DNA of 64,000 bases from positions 2,352,001-2,416,000 of the forward strand of contig NZ_CP037948.1 of the NCBI RefSeq assembly GCF_004358425.1, given 5' to 3'. Each line of letters starts with the position of its first letter. Within the stretch, counting starts at the first letter, position 1. The notes beneath the pieces are model-generated. The model searched no databases, had not been told where the DNA came from, and was given only the letters and a program-made list of their open reading frames with translations. This document shows positions 8,728 to 17,518 of this stretch, one piece after another. The position numbers and the translations under genes are program-made. Origin of the DNA: Qipengyuania sediminis (GTDB lineage Bacteria > Pseudomonadota > Alphaproteobacteria > Sphingomonadales > Sphingomonadaceae).

Positions 8728-10887
8728 TTGGAACTTTGGGGCGGCCATGAATGCACGGTCAACCGCGTGGGCGATGCTTATCGCGATCAGACGCGGCTGA
8801 CCGGGCACCACGAGCGGATCGAAGATCTCTCCCGTTTCGCTGCGCTCGGCATCACGGCGCTGCGCTATCCCGCGCTGTGGGAACGGATCGCACCCGACGA
8901 TCCCGAGACGCGCGACTGGACCTGGACCGACGAACGCGTTGCGGAGATCGAGCGGCTGGGCATGACGCCCATTCTCGGCCTGCTCCATCATGGCAGCGGC
9001 CCCGCCTACACCTCTCTGATCGACGACAATTTCGTACCCCTGTTCGTGCGCCAGGCCGCGGCCACCGCGCGCCGCTATCCCCAGGTGCGCGATTGGACGC
9101 CGATCAACGAACCGCTCACCACCGCCCGCTTCAGCGCGCTTTACGGCGTTTGGTATCCGCACGCGCGTGACGAGCGCCTGTTCTGGCTGGCCCTGCTCAA
9201 TCAGGTGGACGCAACGCGCGCAGCCATGGCGGCGATACGCGCGGAGATCGGCGACGCGCGGCTGGTGCAGACCGAAGACCTCGGGCTTACTTTGTCTACC
9301 CCCGCGCTCGCGCCCTATGCCGAGCATTACAACACGCGCCGCTGGGCGAGCTGGGATTTGCTGACGGGGCGTATCACTCGCACGCACCCGCTCTATGAGC
9401 GGATCGCTGCCTACGGGTTCGCGAACCGTCTCGACGCCATCGCGGATGATCCGTGCCCGCCCGCCATCCTGGGCATCAACCACTACGCCACCAGCGACCG
9501 CTTCCTCGACGACCGGCTGGACGCGTATTCCGACCCGCCCCGGGAGGAGGGCTTCCACGATATCGCGGCGGTGCGGGCGCTTGATCCGCCAGCTCCGGGG
9601 CTGGTGGGCGTGCTGCGCGAGGCTTGGGAGCGCTACCGCCTGCCGATGGCGGTGACTGAGCTCCACCTCGGCTGCTCACGCGAGGAGCAATTGCGGTGGC
9701 TGGCGCAGGGTTGGGCTGCCTGCGCGGCGTTGCAGGCGGAGGGGCTCGACATACGCGCAGTGACTGCCTGGGCGCTTCTCGGCAATGTCGACTGGAATAG
9801 CCTCATCACCCGCGATGCAGGACATTACGAAAGCGGCGCCTTCGACGTGCGCGGACCCGCGCCGCGCCCCACTGCTGTCGCAAGGCTTCTGCGCGGGCTC
9901 GCGTATGGAGAGGGGGGGGGTCCGGTGGCCGAGATCGCGGCGCAGCCCGGCTGGTGGCAACGACCCGAACGGCTGCTGCATCGACCCTTCGCGAGCCCGC
10001 TTCCGGCCACCGCTCCCACGCCCGATCTCCCCTCTTCCGCCCGCCCGATCGTCATTACCGGCGGCACGGGGACGCTGGGTCGGGCGCTGGCGCGTGCCTG
10101 CACGCTTCGCGGCCTCCAACATGTCCTGACCGACCGCGCGATGCTGCCGATCGATGATGCCAGCCGAGTCGCCGCGTTCCTTGATACGCACCGCCCCTGG
10201 GCCGTGATCAATGCCGCGGGCTGGGTGCGGGTCGACGATGCAGAGCTCGAGCCTGACGGCTGCTTCCGCGCCAATAGCGAGGGCGCGATCGTCCTTGCTC
10301 AAGCCTGTGCGGAGCGGGGGATCCATTGCACCGCCTTCTCTTCCGACCTCGTTTTCGACGGCTGCAAACGCGCGCCCTATCTTGAGGAGGACGCCCCCGC
10401 CCCGCTCAACGTCTATGGCGAGAGCAAGCAGCGCGTCGAGGCCTGGGCGGCGGCTCATCCGGCTGCGATGCTCGTGATCCGCACCGCAGCTTTCTTCAGC
10501 CCGCACGATTCTTTCAACTTCGCCATGGCAGTCGAGCACAGGCTGCGCGAGGGCCAGTCCTTCGCTGCGGCAGCGGATTACGTCGTCACCCCGACCTATG
10601 TCTGCGATCTGGTGAGTGCCACGCTGGACCTCGTGATCGACGCGGAGACGGGCTGTTGGCATCTCACCAATAATGACCCCGTCAGCTGGCTCGAGTTCGG
10701 TCGGCAGGTTGCAACTGCGCTTGCGCTCGATCCCCGGCGGATCGTTCCCGCGAGCGGCCCCGAGCTCGGCTGGCGTGCCAGGCGGCCGCGCTATGCGGCG
10801 CTCTGCTCGGCGCGCGGGCAGCTTCTGCCCCCGCTCGCCGATGCGTTGGAGCGTCACGCGGCCGAGCGGTTGCGCGCCGCAGCATAG
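8728..10887 (+). CDS. Fusion: family 1 glycosidase-like domain + RmlD-like sugar-nucleotide reductase domain
   Basis: A 719-residue two-domain protein. Residues 1-400 resemble a GH1/clan-A beta-glycosidase, with the acid/base candidate E128 in WTPINEPL and the nucleophile candidate E311 in VTELHLG. Residues 440-719 form an extended SDR of the dTDP-4-dehydrorhamnose reductase type, with GGTGTLG at 445-451, FSSDLVFDG and the Tyr-Lys pair in YGESK at 563-567. The TTG start at 8728 follows a G-rich ribosome-binding site. No signal peptide is seen, so it should be cytoplasmic. The pairing suggests handling of a deoxysugar or glycoside; the substrate is unknown. Similar fusions occur in other bacteria, to my recollection. 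Confidence 0.82.
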   Translation: MELWGGHECTVNRVGDAYRDQTRLTGHHERIEDLSRFAALGITALRYPALWERIAPDDPETRDWTWTDERVAEIERLGMTPILGLLHHGSGPAYTSLIDDNFVPLFVRQAAATARRYPQVRDWTPINEPLTTARFSALYGVWYPHARDERLFWLALLNQVDATRAAMAAIRAEIGDARLVQTEDLGLTLSTPALAPYAEHYNTRRWASWDLLTGRITRTHPLYERIAAYGFANRLDAIADDPCPPAILGINHYATSDRFLDDRLDAYSDPPREEGFHDIAAVRALDPPAPGLVGVLREAWERYRLPMAVTELHLGCSREEQLRWLAQGWAACAALQAEGLDIRAVTAWALLGNVDWNSLITRDAGHYESGAFDVRGPAPRPTAVARLLRGLAYGEGGGPVAEIAAQPGWWQRPERLLHRPFASPLPATAPTPDLPSSARPIVITGGTGTLGRALARACTLRGLQHVLTDRAMLPIDDASRVAAFLDTHRPWAVINAAGWVRVDDAELEPDGCFRANSEGAIVLAQACAERGIHCTAFSSDLVFDGCKRAPYLEEDAPAPLNVYGESKQRVEAWAAAHPAAMLVIRTAAFFSPHDSFNFAMAVEHRLREGQSFAAAADYVVTPTYVCDLVSATLDLVIDAETGCWHLTNNDPVSWLEFGRQVATALALDPRRIVPASGPELGWRARRPRYAALCSARGQLLPPLADALERHAAERLRAAA

Positions 10888-10942
10888 GCTCGGCGCGCAC
10901 TGTTCATTGCGCCTTCAAGCGCTTTTGCGATAGGCGCGGGCC

Positions 10943-11473
10943 ATGGTCCGCTTCCTTCGCTTCGTCGTCATGCTGCTCGCGCTGGTATCCGCTGCGGCGG
11001 CGAGCGCGGAGGTGCGTGTCACCTTCCACAGCTTCAACGGCTCGATGCCGTTCGGGCGGTTTCCGCACGCATTCGTCTCGTTTGACGGGACGCTGGAGGC
11101 GACCGGGCAGCCGGTGCGCGAGAACTTCGGCTGGTCGGCCAAGAATATCTCCCCCGCGATCCTCCAGGGCCCGGTCTATGGCATCGTCCTCGTCGAAAAG
11201 GACAAGTGGCTAACCAAGACGAACCGCCACTTCACCGTGCCGCTGACGGATGCGCAATACCGCCGCCTGCGTGCCGAGGTGGAGGCGTTCCGCACCGCGC
11301 CCGGCAAGCACTACAGCCTGGAGACGCGCAACTGCATCCACTTTGTGGGGCGCATGGCGGAGCTGATCGGTCTGAAGGTCGATTACCCGGCCAACATGAT
11401 GCGCCGCCCGCGCGAATGGCTCAACCACATCGGAACTTTGAACCCGCACTTGGGCGCCAGGCGGTTCGGTTAG
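10943..11473 (+). CDS. Secreted protein with permuted NlpC/P60-like (DUF4105/LRAT-like) signature
   Basis: A 176-residue protein with an N-terminal signal peptide ([22 protein letters not shown]). The mature part has a histidine early ([10 protein letters not shown]) and a cysteine late ([12 protein letters not shown]). That His-before-Cys order is seen in circularly permuted papain-like hydrolases such as DUF4105 and LRAT-like proteins. The likely location is the periplasm or outer surface, with a cell-wall or lipid amide substrate. It sits between the fusion enzyme and dcd on the same strand. The assignment rests on motif order only and could be wrong. Confidence 0.7.
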   Translation: MVRFLRFVVMLLALVSAAAASAEVRVTFHSFNGSMPFGRFPHAFVSFDGTLEATGQPVRENFGWSAKNISPAILQGPVYGIVLVEKDKWLTKTNRHFTVPLTDAQYRRLRAEVEAFRTAPGKHYSLETRNCIHFVGRMAELIGLKVDYPANMMRRPREWLNHIGTLNPHLGARRFG

Positions 11474-11528
11474 GATAAGTTGCCGGGCCGGCCTTGCTTG
11501 CGCGGCGGGGAGCGGGAATGACCGCCCC

Positions 11529-12083
11529 ATGGCCATTCTCTCCGACCGCTGGATTCGCGAGGCGGCGACAACGCGCGGGATGATCGAGCCTTTCGTAGAG
11601 GCTCAGCGGCGCGACGGCTGCATTTCCTATGGCCTGTCGAGCTTCGGCTACGATGCGCGCGTGGCTGACGAGTTCAAGATCTTCACCAATGTCGACAACG
11701 CGATCGTCGATCCCAAGGACTTCGCCGCCACAAGCTTCGTCGATCGGCAAACCCAGGTCTGCGTGATCCCGCCCAACAGCTTCGCGCTCGCGCGCACAGT
11801 CGAATATTTCCGTGTGCCCGAGGATGTCCTCGTCATCTGTCTCGGCAAGAGCACTTATGCCCGCTGCGGCATCATCGTGAACGTCACCCCGCTCGAGCCG
11901 GGGTGGGAAGGGCACGTGACGCTCGAATTCTCGAACACCACTCCGCTCCCCGCCAAGATCTACGCCGGCGAAGGGGCATGCCAGTTCCTGTTCCTACAGG
12001 GGAACGAGCGGCCGGAGGTGACCTATGCCGATCGCGCCGGCAAATACATGGGCCAGCGCGGGGTGACCTTGCCGCGGCTCTGA
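11529..12083 (+). CDS. dcd: dCTP deaminase
   Basis: A 184-residue trimeric nucleotide deaminase that converts dCTP to dUTP, feeding thymidylate synthesis. Family segments are present: [27 protein letters not shown] at the start, [27 protein letters not shown] in the core (R and E are the catalytic and nucleotide-binding positions) and [11 protein letters not shown] near the end. Length and start (ATG at 11529, MAILSDRWI) agree with the family. The product is soluble and cytoplasmic. The DoxX gene follows after 62 bp. Confidence 0.95.
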   Translation: MAILSDRWIREAATTRGMIEPFVEAQRRDGCISYGLSSFGYDARVADEFKIFTNVDNAIVDPKDFAATSFVDRQTQVCVIPPNSFALARTVEYFRVPEDVLVICLGKSTYARCGIIVNVTPLEPGWEGHVTLEFSNTTPLPAKIYAGEGACQFLFLQGNERPEVTYADRAGKYMGQRGVTLPRL

Positions 12084-12145
12084 CCCGCCGGAACCGATCC
12101 CCATCCCGACCCGTTGCCGGGATCGAGTTCAGGGGAGATAAGGCA

Positions 12146-12691
12146 ATGGCGGCTCTGGCGGCAATCATCGGGCGGCTGTGCATCGCCGCGCTCTTCGTGA
12201 TGTCGGGCATCGCCAAGCTCGCCGATCCGGCGGGGACGGCACAGTACATCACGGCCAACAGCACCCTTCCCGCGACGCTGGCCACTCCTGTCGGCATCTT
12301 CGAGATCGTGGCCGGCGTGCTGCTGGGCCTGGGCCTCATGACGCGGCTCGTAGCGATCGTGCTTGCCGGCTACATCGCGCTCGCGACCCTGTTGTTCCAC
12401 AGCCAGATCACCGATGCCGCGCAGGGCATGCTGGCGAGCCGCAATCTCGCGATCCTGGGCGGTCTGCTGATGGTCTTCGCCTATGGTCAGGTGAGCTGGC
12501 GGGTGAGCACCTGGAAGGAACGCGCGCGCCGCCATGACGCCGAGGTCGCTGCCGCGAAGGCCGAGGCGCGGGCCGATGCGCTGGGCCACGACCGGACGGT
12601 GGTGGTGAACAACCAGGGCGGCGCGGCTGCCCCGGCTTATCCTCCCGGGCGGACGGTGGCGGACCGCACTGACGGCGATCCGCGCACCTGA
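12146..12691 (+). CDS. DoxX family membrane protein
   Basis: A 181-residue integral membrane protein. The first helix carries IGRLCIAALFVMSGIAKL, the standard DoxX opening, and about four membrane helices follow up to residue 125. The C-terminal tail is charged and alanine-rich (RRHDAEVAAAKAEARADA), then turns proline/glycine-rich. DoxX proteins are associated with oxidative-stress or quinone-linked functions, but their activity is not settled. The ATG at 12146 is set by the ribosome-binding site AGGGGAGAT. Its stop lies inside a perfect hairpin shared with the convergent TonB receptor gene. Confidence 0.85.
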   Translation: MAALAAIIGRLCIAALFVMSGIAKLADPAGTAQYITANSTLPATLATPVGIFEIVAGVLLGLGLMTRLVAIVLAGYIALATLLFHSQITDAAQGMLASRNLAILGGLLMVFAYGQVSWRVSTWKERARRHDAEVAAAKAEARADALGHDRTVVVNNQGGAAAPAYPPGRTVADRTDGDPRT

Positions 12692-12721
12692 GCGCGCGCC
12701 TAAAAGCTTAGGCGCGCGCTC
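12690..12721. terminator. Perfect bidirectional hairpin between doxX-like and TonB-receptor genes
   Basis: Arms GAGCGCGCGCCTAA (12690-12703) and TTAGGCGCGCGCTC (12708-12721) pair perfectly over 14 bp around a 4-base loop. The hairpin covers the DoxX stop codon and the last codons and stop of the TonB receptor. It can therefore end transcription from both sides. Confidence 0.75.
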
Positions 12722-14889
12722 ACGCGGAAGTTGCGCCCCGGGAGCGGGACGAAATCCTTGGTGAAGCTCGTATGGCGGCGCCCTTCGACGTTGAAGATGT
12801 TCTCGACCTGACCGAGCAAGGTGACGCTGCCGTCCTGGCCGAACGGCTTCCAGGCCAGCGAGGCGCTGACGAAGGTGAATGCATCGGTCGGTGTTTCGAA
12901 TTCGGCCACGCGGTCCTGTTCGAAAAAGTGCTGGACCTCGACCCGGCCCTCGAGCGGGCCGGTCCGGGCCTCGAGCGCGCCCAGCAGGCGCAGCGGCGGG
13001 ATGCGCGGGACCGGGCTGCCGTCGGCAAGTTCGGCTCGCACATAATCGCCTCCAAGGTCGACCGAAATGCCGAAGCCGTCGCGATTGACCAGGGGCACGT
13101 TGATCTCGCCTTCGATGGCGAAATAATCCGCTTCGTCCTGCAGGAAGACGAAGACCGGAAGATCGCCTTCCTCCTCCCCTCTCGGTGAAAGATAGATGAA
13201 GTCTTCGAACCAGCTCTGTGACACGGCGAAGTTCACCCGCGCGGGGCCAATGGTGCCGCGAACGAAGGCTTCGACCCCCCAGGCCTTTTCCATCGACAGG
13301 TTGACGTCGCCGATCTCGAACGCCTGCGTCGCGATATGGGGGCCGTTGGCAAACAGCTCCTCGCCCGCGGGCGCGCGCTGCACCCGCGTCCCGTTGACGC
13401 CGACGCGCAATCCGCCATCGGTCTGGAAAGAGACGCCGAGCGCCCCCGAAAGCCCATCGAATTCGCGATCCACGCCCAGCGCCGGCGAGCGGACGCTGGT
13501 CGTTTCATAGCGCAGCGCGGCTTCGATCTGTACGGGCCCCGTGCCGAACTCCTGCAGGGTGAACACGGCGAACTGATCGGTGACATTGGGCCGGACGAAG
13601 GCTTCCGCCCCGATCGCCTGGAAGTCGCGCCAGTAATACTGGATGCCGGTCGAACCGCGCAGCGCGCGATCCTGGTTCTGCACGAGCTCGGCGCGCGCCT
13701 CGATCCCCTCGACGCCGAAGACCGTGCCGACTTCGCTGCCTTCGAATTCGGTATGGGTATAGTCGGTATACCCCACCCGGGTGACGAAGCGCTCGAAAAG
13801 CCCATCCCCGAGCGCGAGTTCGGCGCGAAGATCGGCGCGGAACCGCTCGAGGCCGATGGAGACCTGCTCCTCGCCCTCCTCTTGCCCTTCAGCGCCCGCC
13901 TCCTCTTCACCTTCCTCGCCATGGTGGTGGTGACCGGCACCAGGGCGCCCGGGGATGCCGTAGGTGGTATCGTAATATCCGACCGACGCGCCCAGCGTGC
14001 TCTCGCCGGCAAAGATGGCGAAGCCGGCATTGGCGCTGGTGGCTTCGAAATAGCTGTTGGGCAGCACGTCGCGCTGGTTCGCCGCCTCGCGCAGCTCGGC
14101 CGACGCTTCGAGCTCGCCCTCGGCTTCTTCCTCGGCGGCATCGGCAAGCAGATCGGCGCGCAGACCTTCGGCAATTGTGAAGCCCGGAACGGAGAGGTCA
14201 CCCGCGTCGCGATAGCTGCCGTCGATATGGAAAACGATGGTCTCGCCGAGCGGCACATCGAGCGAGCCGGCGATCTGGTACTGGTCGTTGACGCTGTCGA
14301 AACCGGCCAGCGCGTCGAAGTGGAAGGCTTCGTCGAGCGGGCGGCGCGGGATGCGCTTGTCGATGACATTCACCGCCCCGCCGATGGCCTGGCTGCCATA
14401 GAGCAGCACCGCGGGGCCGCGCAGCACCTCGATCCGCTCGGTCGTGAGGCTGTCGACGGCCACCGCATGGTCGTCGGAGGTGTTCGATGCATCGAGCGTC
14501 CCGATCCCGTCAACCAATGTCCGCACGCGCTCGCCCGAAAGGCCGCGCAGGACGGGGCGGGAGGCGCCGGGCGCGAACCCGCTCGATGTGACGCCGGGGA
14601 GCTTTGCCAGCACATCACCCAATTGGCCCGATTGGTTGCGTTGCAACTCGTCACCCTGGAGCACAGAGGTGCCGGCAAGAATGTCGAGGTCGCGCACGCC
14701 CCGCGCGCTTACGATGATCTCAGGCGCGATTTCGTGATAATCTTCGCCTTCGACCTGACTTTGGGTCGCGCTTTCGGTGCGCGCTTCGGCCGTGGTCTGG
14801 GCCTGCCCCGGTGCAGCGGCAGCCAAGGCGATGGCGAGGATGGATGCTCCCAGGAAAAGCGGGTGAGCGGTTTGCGTATGATACAACAT
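12700..14889 (-). CDS. TonB-dependent receptor, ZnuD-like (zinc uptake candidate)
   Basis: Outer-membrane beta-barrel transporter of 729 residues with a signal peptide ending near APGQAQ. An N-terminal plug domain (LQGDELQRNQSGQLGDVLAKLPGV) contains VLRGLSGERVRTLVDGIG, and the barrel ends in the aromatic residue of SARLSF. An external-loop-like insert reads YGIPGRPGAGHHHHGEEGEE. This His- and acid-rich loop in that position is characteristic of ZnuD-type zinc receptors. The ATG at 14889 is favoured over the upstream ATG at 14976 because the signal peptide begins there. A short palindrome overlaps this start codon. The substrate is inferred, not proven. Confidence 0.85.
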   Translation of the reverse strand: MLYHTQTAHPLFLGASILAIALAAAAPGQAQTTAEARTESATQSQVEGEDYHEIAPEIIVSARGVRDLDILAGTSVLQGDELQRNQSGQLGDVLAKLPGVTSSGFAPGASRPVLRGLSGERVRTLVDGIGTLDASNTSDDHAVAVDSLTTERIEVLRGPAVLLYGSQAIGGAVNVIDKRIPRRPLDEAFHFDALAGFDSVNDQYQIAGSLDVPLGETIVFHIDGSYRDAGDLSVPGFTIAEGLRADLLADAAEEEAEGELEASAELREAANQRDVLPNSYFEATSANAGFAIFAGESTLGASVGYYDTTYGIPGRPGAGHHHHGEEGEEEAGAEGQEEGEEQVSIGLERFRADLRAELALGDGLFERFVTRVGYTDYTHTEFEGSEVGTVFGVEGIEARAELVQNQDRALRGSTGIQYYWRDFQAIGAEAFVRPNVTDQFAVFTLQEFGTGPVQIEAALRYETTSVRSPALGVDREFDGLSGALGVSFQTDGGLRVGVNGTRVQRAPAGEELFANGPHIATQAFEIGDVNLSMEKAWGVEAFVRGTIGPARVNFAVSQSWFEDFIYLSPRGEEEGDLPVFVFLQDEADYFAIEGEINVPLVNRDGFGISVDLGGDYVRAELADGSPVPRIPPLRLLGALEARTGPLEGRVEVQHFFEQDRVAEFETPTDAFTFVSASLAWKPFGQDGSVTLLGQVENIFNVEGRRHTSFTKDFVPLPGRNFRVSARLSF

Positions 14890-14891
14890 AC
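14876..14891. promoter_or_regulatory. Palindrome GTATG-N6-CATAC over the TonB-receptor start codon
   Basis: The inverted repeat GTATG(atacaa)CATAC covers the ATG of the ZnuD-like receptor. It could be an operator for a metal regulator such as Zur, but it is short and does not match the alphaproteobacterial Zur consensus well from memory. It could also be chance. Confidence 0.3.
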
Positions 14892-15049
14892 CATCCGCAA
14901 TAAAGCCTCGGCCGGCGGGTTCAACCGCCTGGATGCCAGAAGCGAAGCGCGGTAAAAACTGTGGCCCGAAAGTCACCCCATGGCGACGGGGCGAGGCGGC
15001 TCGGCAGCGATGCGCGAGACCTGGCGCTCCGATGCAGGCAAAATGGAAC

Positions 15050-15124
15050 TGGAGCGGGCGAAGGGATTCGAACCCTCGACCCCAACCTTGGCAAGGTTGT
15101 GCTCTACCCCTGAGCTACGCCCGC
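15050..15124 (-). tRNA. tRNA-Gly (anticodon GCC)
   Basis: A complete cloverleaf of 75 nt with the 3' CCA encoded. Acceptor arms GCGGGCG (15124-15118) and CGCCCGC (15060-15054) pair perfectly. The D-arm has GCTCAGGGGTAGAGC, the anticodon loop TTGCCAA gives GCC at 15090-15092, and the T-arm contains GGTTCGAATCC. It lies alone between the TonB receptor and the thioredoxin-like gene. Confidence 0.97.
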
Positions 15125-15301
15125 TCTGGCGTGGCCGCGCGCCGCATATGCGGGGCCCGGCCGGGAGGCGCGCGATTAGCAGCGGGCCGGTAGGGCTGCA
15201 AGTGCAAATGGCGGCCGCCGGATGGGCCCGTTCCGCCCTTCACATTCGCGCGGCCCGCGCCCACATGGACGTCTTGTTCCGCAAACAGGGAATTGGGTAG
15301 C

Positions 15302-16219
15302 GTGGCGAGCCTCGGCCTCAACATCGACGAACAGAAGGCGGTCGAACGCTTCCGCAAGGAGGTCGTCGAACCTTCGATGACCAGCCTCGTCATCCTCGAT
15401 TTCTGGGCCGAATGGTGCGGTCCTTGCAAGGCGCTGACCCCGGTGCTGGAAAAGGTCGCCGCGGACTATGCCGACAAGGGCGTGGTGCTCGCCAAGATCA
15501 ATGTCGACGAAGAGCAGTTCATCGCGAGCCAGTTCCAGGTCCGCTCGATCCCCACGGTCTATGCTCTGTTCCAGGGGCAGCCGGTCGCCGATCTCACCAG
15601 CGCGCGCAGCGAGAGCCAGCTGAAGCAGGTGCTCGACCAGCTGCTAGCGCAGCTACCCGTCGGCGGCGCCGCCGGCGAAGCCAAGGCCGAGATCGCGCAA
15701 TTCGTCGCCATGGGCGAGGAGATCCTGGCGGGCGGCGATCCGGAGCGCGCGGCGGGCATCTTCTCGCAAGTGGTTGAGATGGCGCCCGAAGAACCGGCCG
15801 CGCATGCCGGGCTGATCCGCGCGCTGGTCGAGGCGGGGCGGATCGAGGAGGCGCAGGCTGCGCTCGCTTTGGCGGAGGGCCTGCCCGCGGTCGCCGCCGA
15901 TCCCGCGCTAGGGCAGGCGAAAAGCGCCCTGGCGCTGCAGGCGGCCAGGCCCGATGACGGCGCGCTTGCCGCGCTGCGGGCGCGTGCGGCCGAAAGCCCG
16001 AGTGACTTCGCAGCCCGCTTCGCCTTCGCCGAAGCCGCTTTCGCTGCCGGCGAGCGCGATACCGCCGCGGACGAGCTCCTCGCCATCATCGCCGCCGACC
16101 GCGACTGGAACGAGGGTTCCGCCAAGGCCAAGCTGCTGCAGATTTTCGAAGCTGTTGGACTTGAAGACGCGTGGGTCGTCGCCACCCGCCGCCGCCTTTC
16201 GCGCCTGCTGTTCGGATGA
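15302..16219 (+). CDS. Thioredoxin-TPR co-chaperone (YbbN/CnoX-like)
   Basis: A protein of about 305 residues with an N-terminal thioredoxin fold carrying the redox pair C39/C42 in AEWCGPCK and the cis-proline segment SIPTVYALF. An alanine-rich tetratricopeptide-like region follows (DPERAAGIFSQVVEMAPEEPA, FAFAEAAFAAGERDTAADELL). This architecture is that of YbbN/CnoX, which protects clients under oxidative stress and hands them to GroEL or DnaK. Many enterobacterial YbbN proteins lack the CxxC, whereas here it is intact. The GTG at 15302 is preferred over the TTG at 15293 for spacing from the AGGG ribosome-binding site; either is possible. Confidence 0.88.
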   Translation: MASLGLNIDEQKAVERFRKEVVEPSMTSLVILDFWAEWCGPCKALTPVLEKVAADYADKGVVLAKINVDEEQFIASQFQVRSIPTVYALFQGQPVADLTSARSESQLKQVLDQLLAQLPVGGAAGEAKAEIAQFVAMGEEILAGGDPERAAGIFSQVVEMAPEEPAAHAGLIRALVEAGRIEEAQAALALAEGLPAVAADPALGQAKSALALQAARPDDGALAALRARAAESPSDFAARFAFAEAAFAAGERDTAADELLAIIAADRDWNEGSAKAKLLQIFEAVGLEDAWVVATRRRLSRLLFG

Positions 16220-16234
16220 TGGCCCTTTCTATCC

Positions 16235-16327
16235 CCGTTCGTGCTGGGCTTGTCGGAGCACCGCTCCTCTTGGTCGGCGCAGCGCATAAAAGGATTGGCG
16301 CCCCTTCCACTGGCTCAGGGCGAACGG
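16235..16327. repeat. REP-like paired inverted element, family B copy 1
   Basis: Two facing modules, CCGTTCGTGCTGGGCTTGTC at 16235 and CTGGCTCAGGGCGAACGG ending at 16327, lie in the gap between the YbbN-like and Lon-domain genes. Three more copies occur at 31646, 46881 and 50714. Confidence 0.8.
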
Positions 16328-16370
16328 CCATGGGGGCTTGGTCGGGGGGCCTTGGCGTGGGGGTCGTGAC

Positions 16371-16973
16371 TTGAGGCTCTCGATCTTCCCGCTTCCCGGC
16401 GCGATCCTCTTTCCAGGGTTGGCGCTGCCGCTGCACCTGTTCGAGCCGCGCTATCGCGCGCTGGCAAGCGACGCTCTGGCGCGCGACCGGCGCATCGCGA
16501 TGATTCAGCCGCAGGGCCCGGGCGACCGGCTCTACGATATCGGCTGCGTCGGCAGGATCGGCGAGGTCGAGGCGATGGAAGACGGGCGCTACAACCTTGT
16601 CCTCGAAGGCGAGACCCGGTTTCGGGTGCTGCGCGAGCTGGAGGTTACGACCCCCTTCCGCCAGGTCGAGGCCGAGCCGATCGCCGACGCTGAGTTCGAA
16701 GTGCTGGCCGCCGTCGAGCGGGCAGGCTTCGAGCAGGAGGCGCGCGCCTTCGCCGACGCGCAAGGTTACAGCGTCGATTGGGATGCAGTGACGCGGCTCG
16801 ATGACCAGACGCTCATCAACGGCGTCTCACAGATCGCGCCCTTCGATTTCGCCGCCAAGCAGGCGCTGCTCGAGGCGCCGGACTTGTCGGCGCGCTGCGA
16901 GCTCCTCATCCAGCTCATGCAATTCTTCGGCGCGCGCAGCGAATGGCCGGGCGGCAAGGTCACGCTGCAGTAA
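16371..16973 (+). CDS. LON N-terminal substrate-binding domain protein
   Basis: A 200-residue protein that consists of only the Lon protease N-terminal domain. It opens with LSIFPLPGAILFPG and LPLHLFEPRYRAL, and the strand VGRIGEVEAMEDGRYNLVLEG follows. No ATPase or protease domain is encoded. Such stand-alone proteins are widespread, and their role in substrate binding or regulation is not established. The TTG at 16371 is chosen because homologous sequence starts there and a GGGGGT ribosome-binding site precedes it; the earlier frame runs into a REP element. The last codons overlap the convergent membrane-protein gene by 14 bp. Confidence 0.85.
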   Translation: MRLSIFPLPGAILFPGLALPLHLFEPRYRALASDALARDRRIAMIQPQGPGDRLYDIGCVGRIGEVEAMEDGRYNLVLEGETRFRVLRELEVTTPFRQVEAEPIADAEFEVLAAVERAGFEQEARAFADAQGYSVDWDAVTRLDDQTLINGVSQIAPFDFAAKQALLEAPDLSARCELLIQLMQFFGARSEWPGGKVTLQ

Positions 16974-17508
16974 CGCCCTCGCGCACAGCGCGCCGGGTCA
17001 GAACTATCCCGAACACAAGCTCCACCGCCGCGACTGCCAGCATCAACCACGATGTCTGGCCAGGCAGCCAGAACAGCACGGCACAACCCAGTGCGGTGAT
17101 GACGGCACCGAGCAGCCAATAGGTCCGGTCTCCGTACATCGTCTTGAAGGTGAAATAATGCGTGCCGACCGCGATCGCCGCGATCGGGAACACCCATTCG
17201 GGACGGGTGTCCAGCAGCAGCCAGGCGGCGAGCAGACAGCCGATCATTGCGATGGTGCTTTCCAGGCCCAGACCGCCGAGCGGATTGCCTGCGACCGAAG
17301 CACTGCGCTTGTAAATGAGGCGGCAGAGGACGACGCTGAGCGGATAGATAAGGAAGCCGCCGAAAAACAGCGTCGCGAAACCGGTGTGATAGCCGCTCTG
17401 CCGATAGACCAATGCGGCGGCGAGCCAGACCAGGGCCGAGACCAACGCCCCCGGCCCACCGCCGACGCATTCGACACGAATTTGCCGCTGCGCCTCCGAT
17501 ACCGTCAT
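16960..17508 (-). CDS. Integral membrane protein, DUF7010-like
   Basis: A 182-residue protein with several hydrophobic helices (ALVSALVWLAAALVY, TLFFGGFLIYPLSVVLCRLIY, TIAMIGCLLAAWLLL) and RPEWVFPIAAIAVGTHYFTF. The pattern resembles DUF7010 proteins, whose function is unknown. The ATG at 17508 has the ribosome-binding site GAGGGGGAAGG. An upstream GTG at 17526 would put that site inside the coding region. It is the last gene of the argB-yggT-folD-lipoprotein-marC cluster on this strand. Confidence 0.75.
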   Translation of the reverse strand: MTVSEAQRQIRVECVGGGPGALVSALVWLAAALVYRQSGYHTGFATLFFGGFLIYPLSVVLCRLIYKRSASVAGNPLGGLGLESTIAMIGCLLAAWLLLDTRPEWVFPIAAIAVGTHYFTFKTMYGDRTYWLLGAVITALGCAVLFWLPGQTSWLMLAVAAVELVFGIVLTRRAVREGVTAA

Positions 17509-17518
17509 GCCTTCCCCC

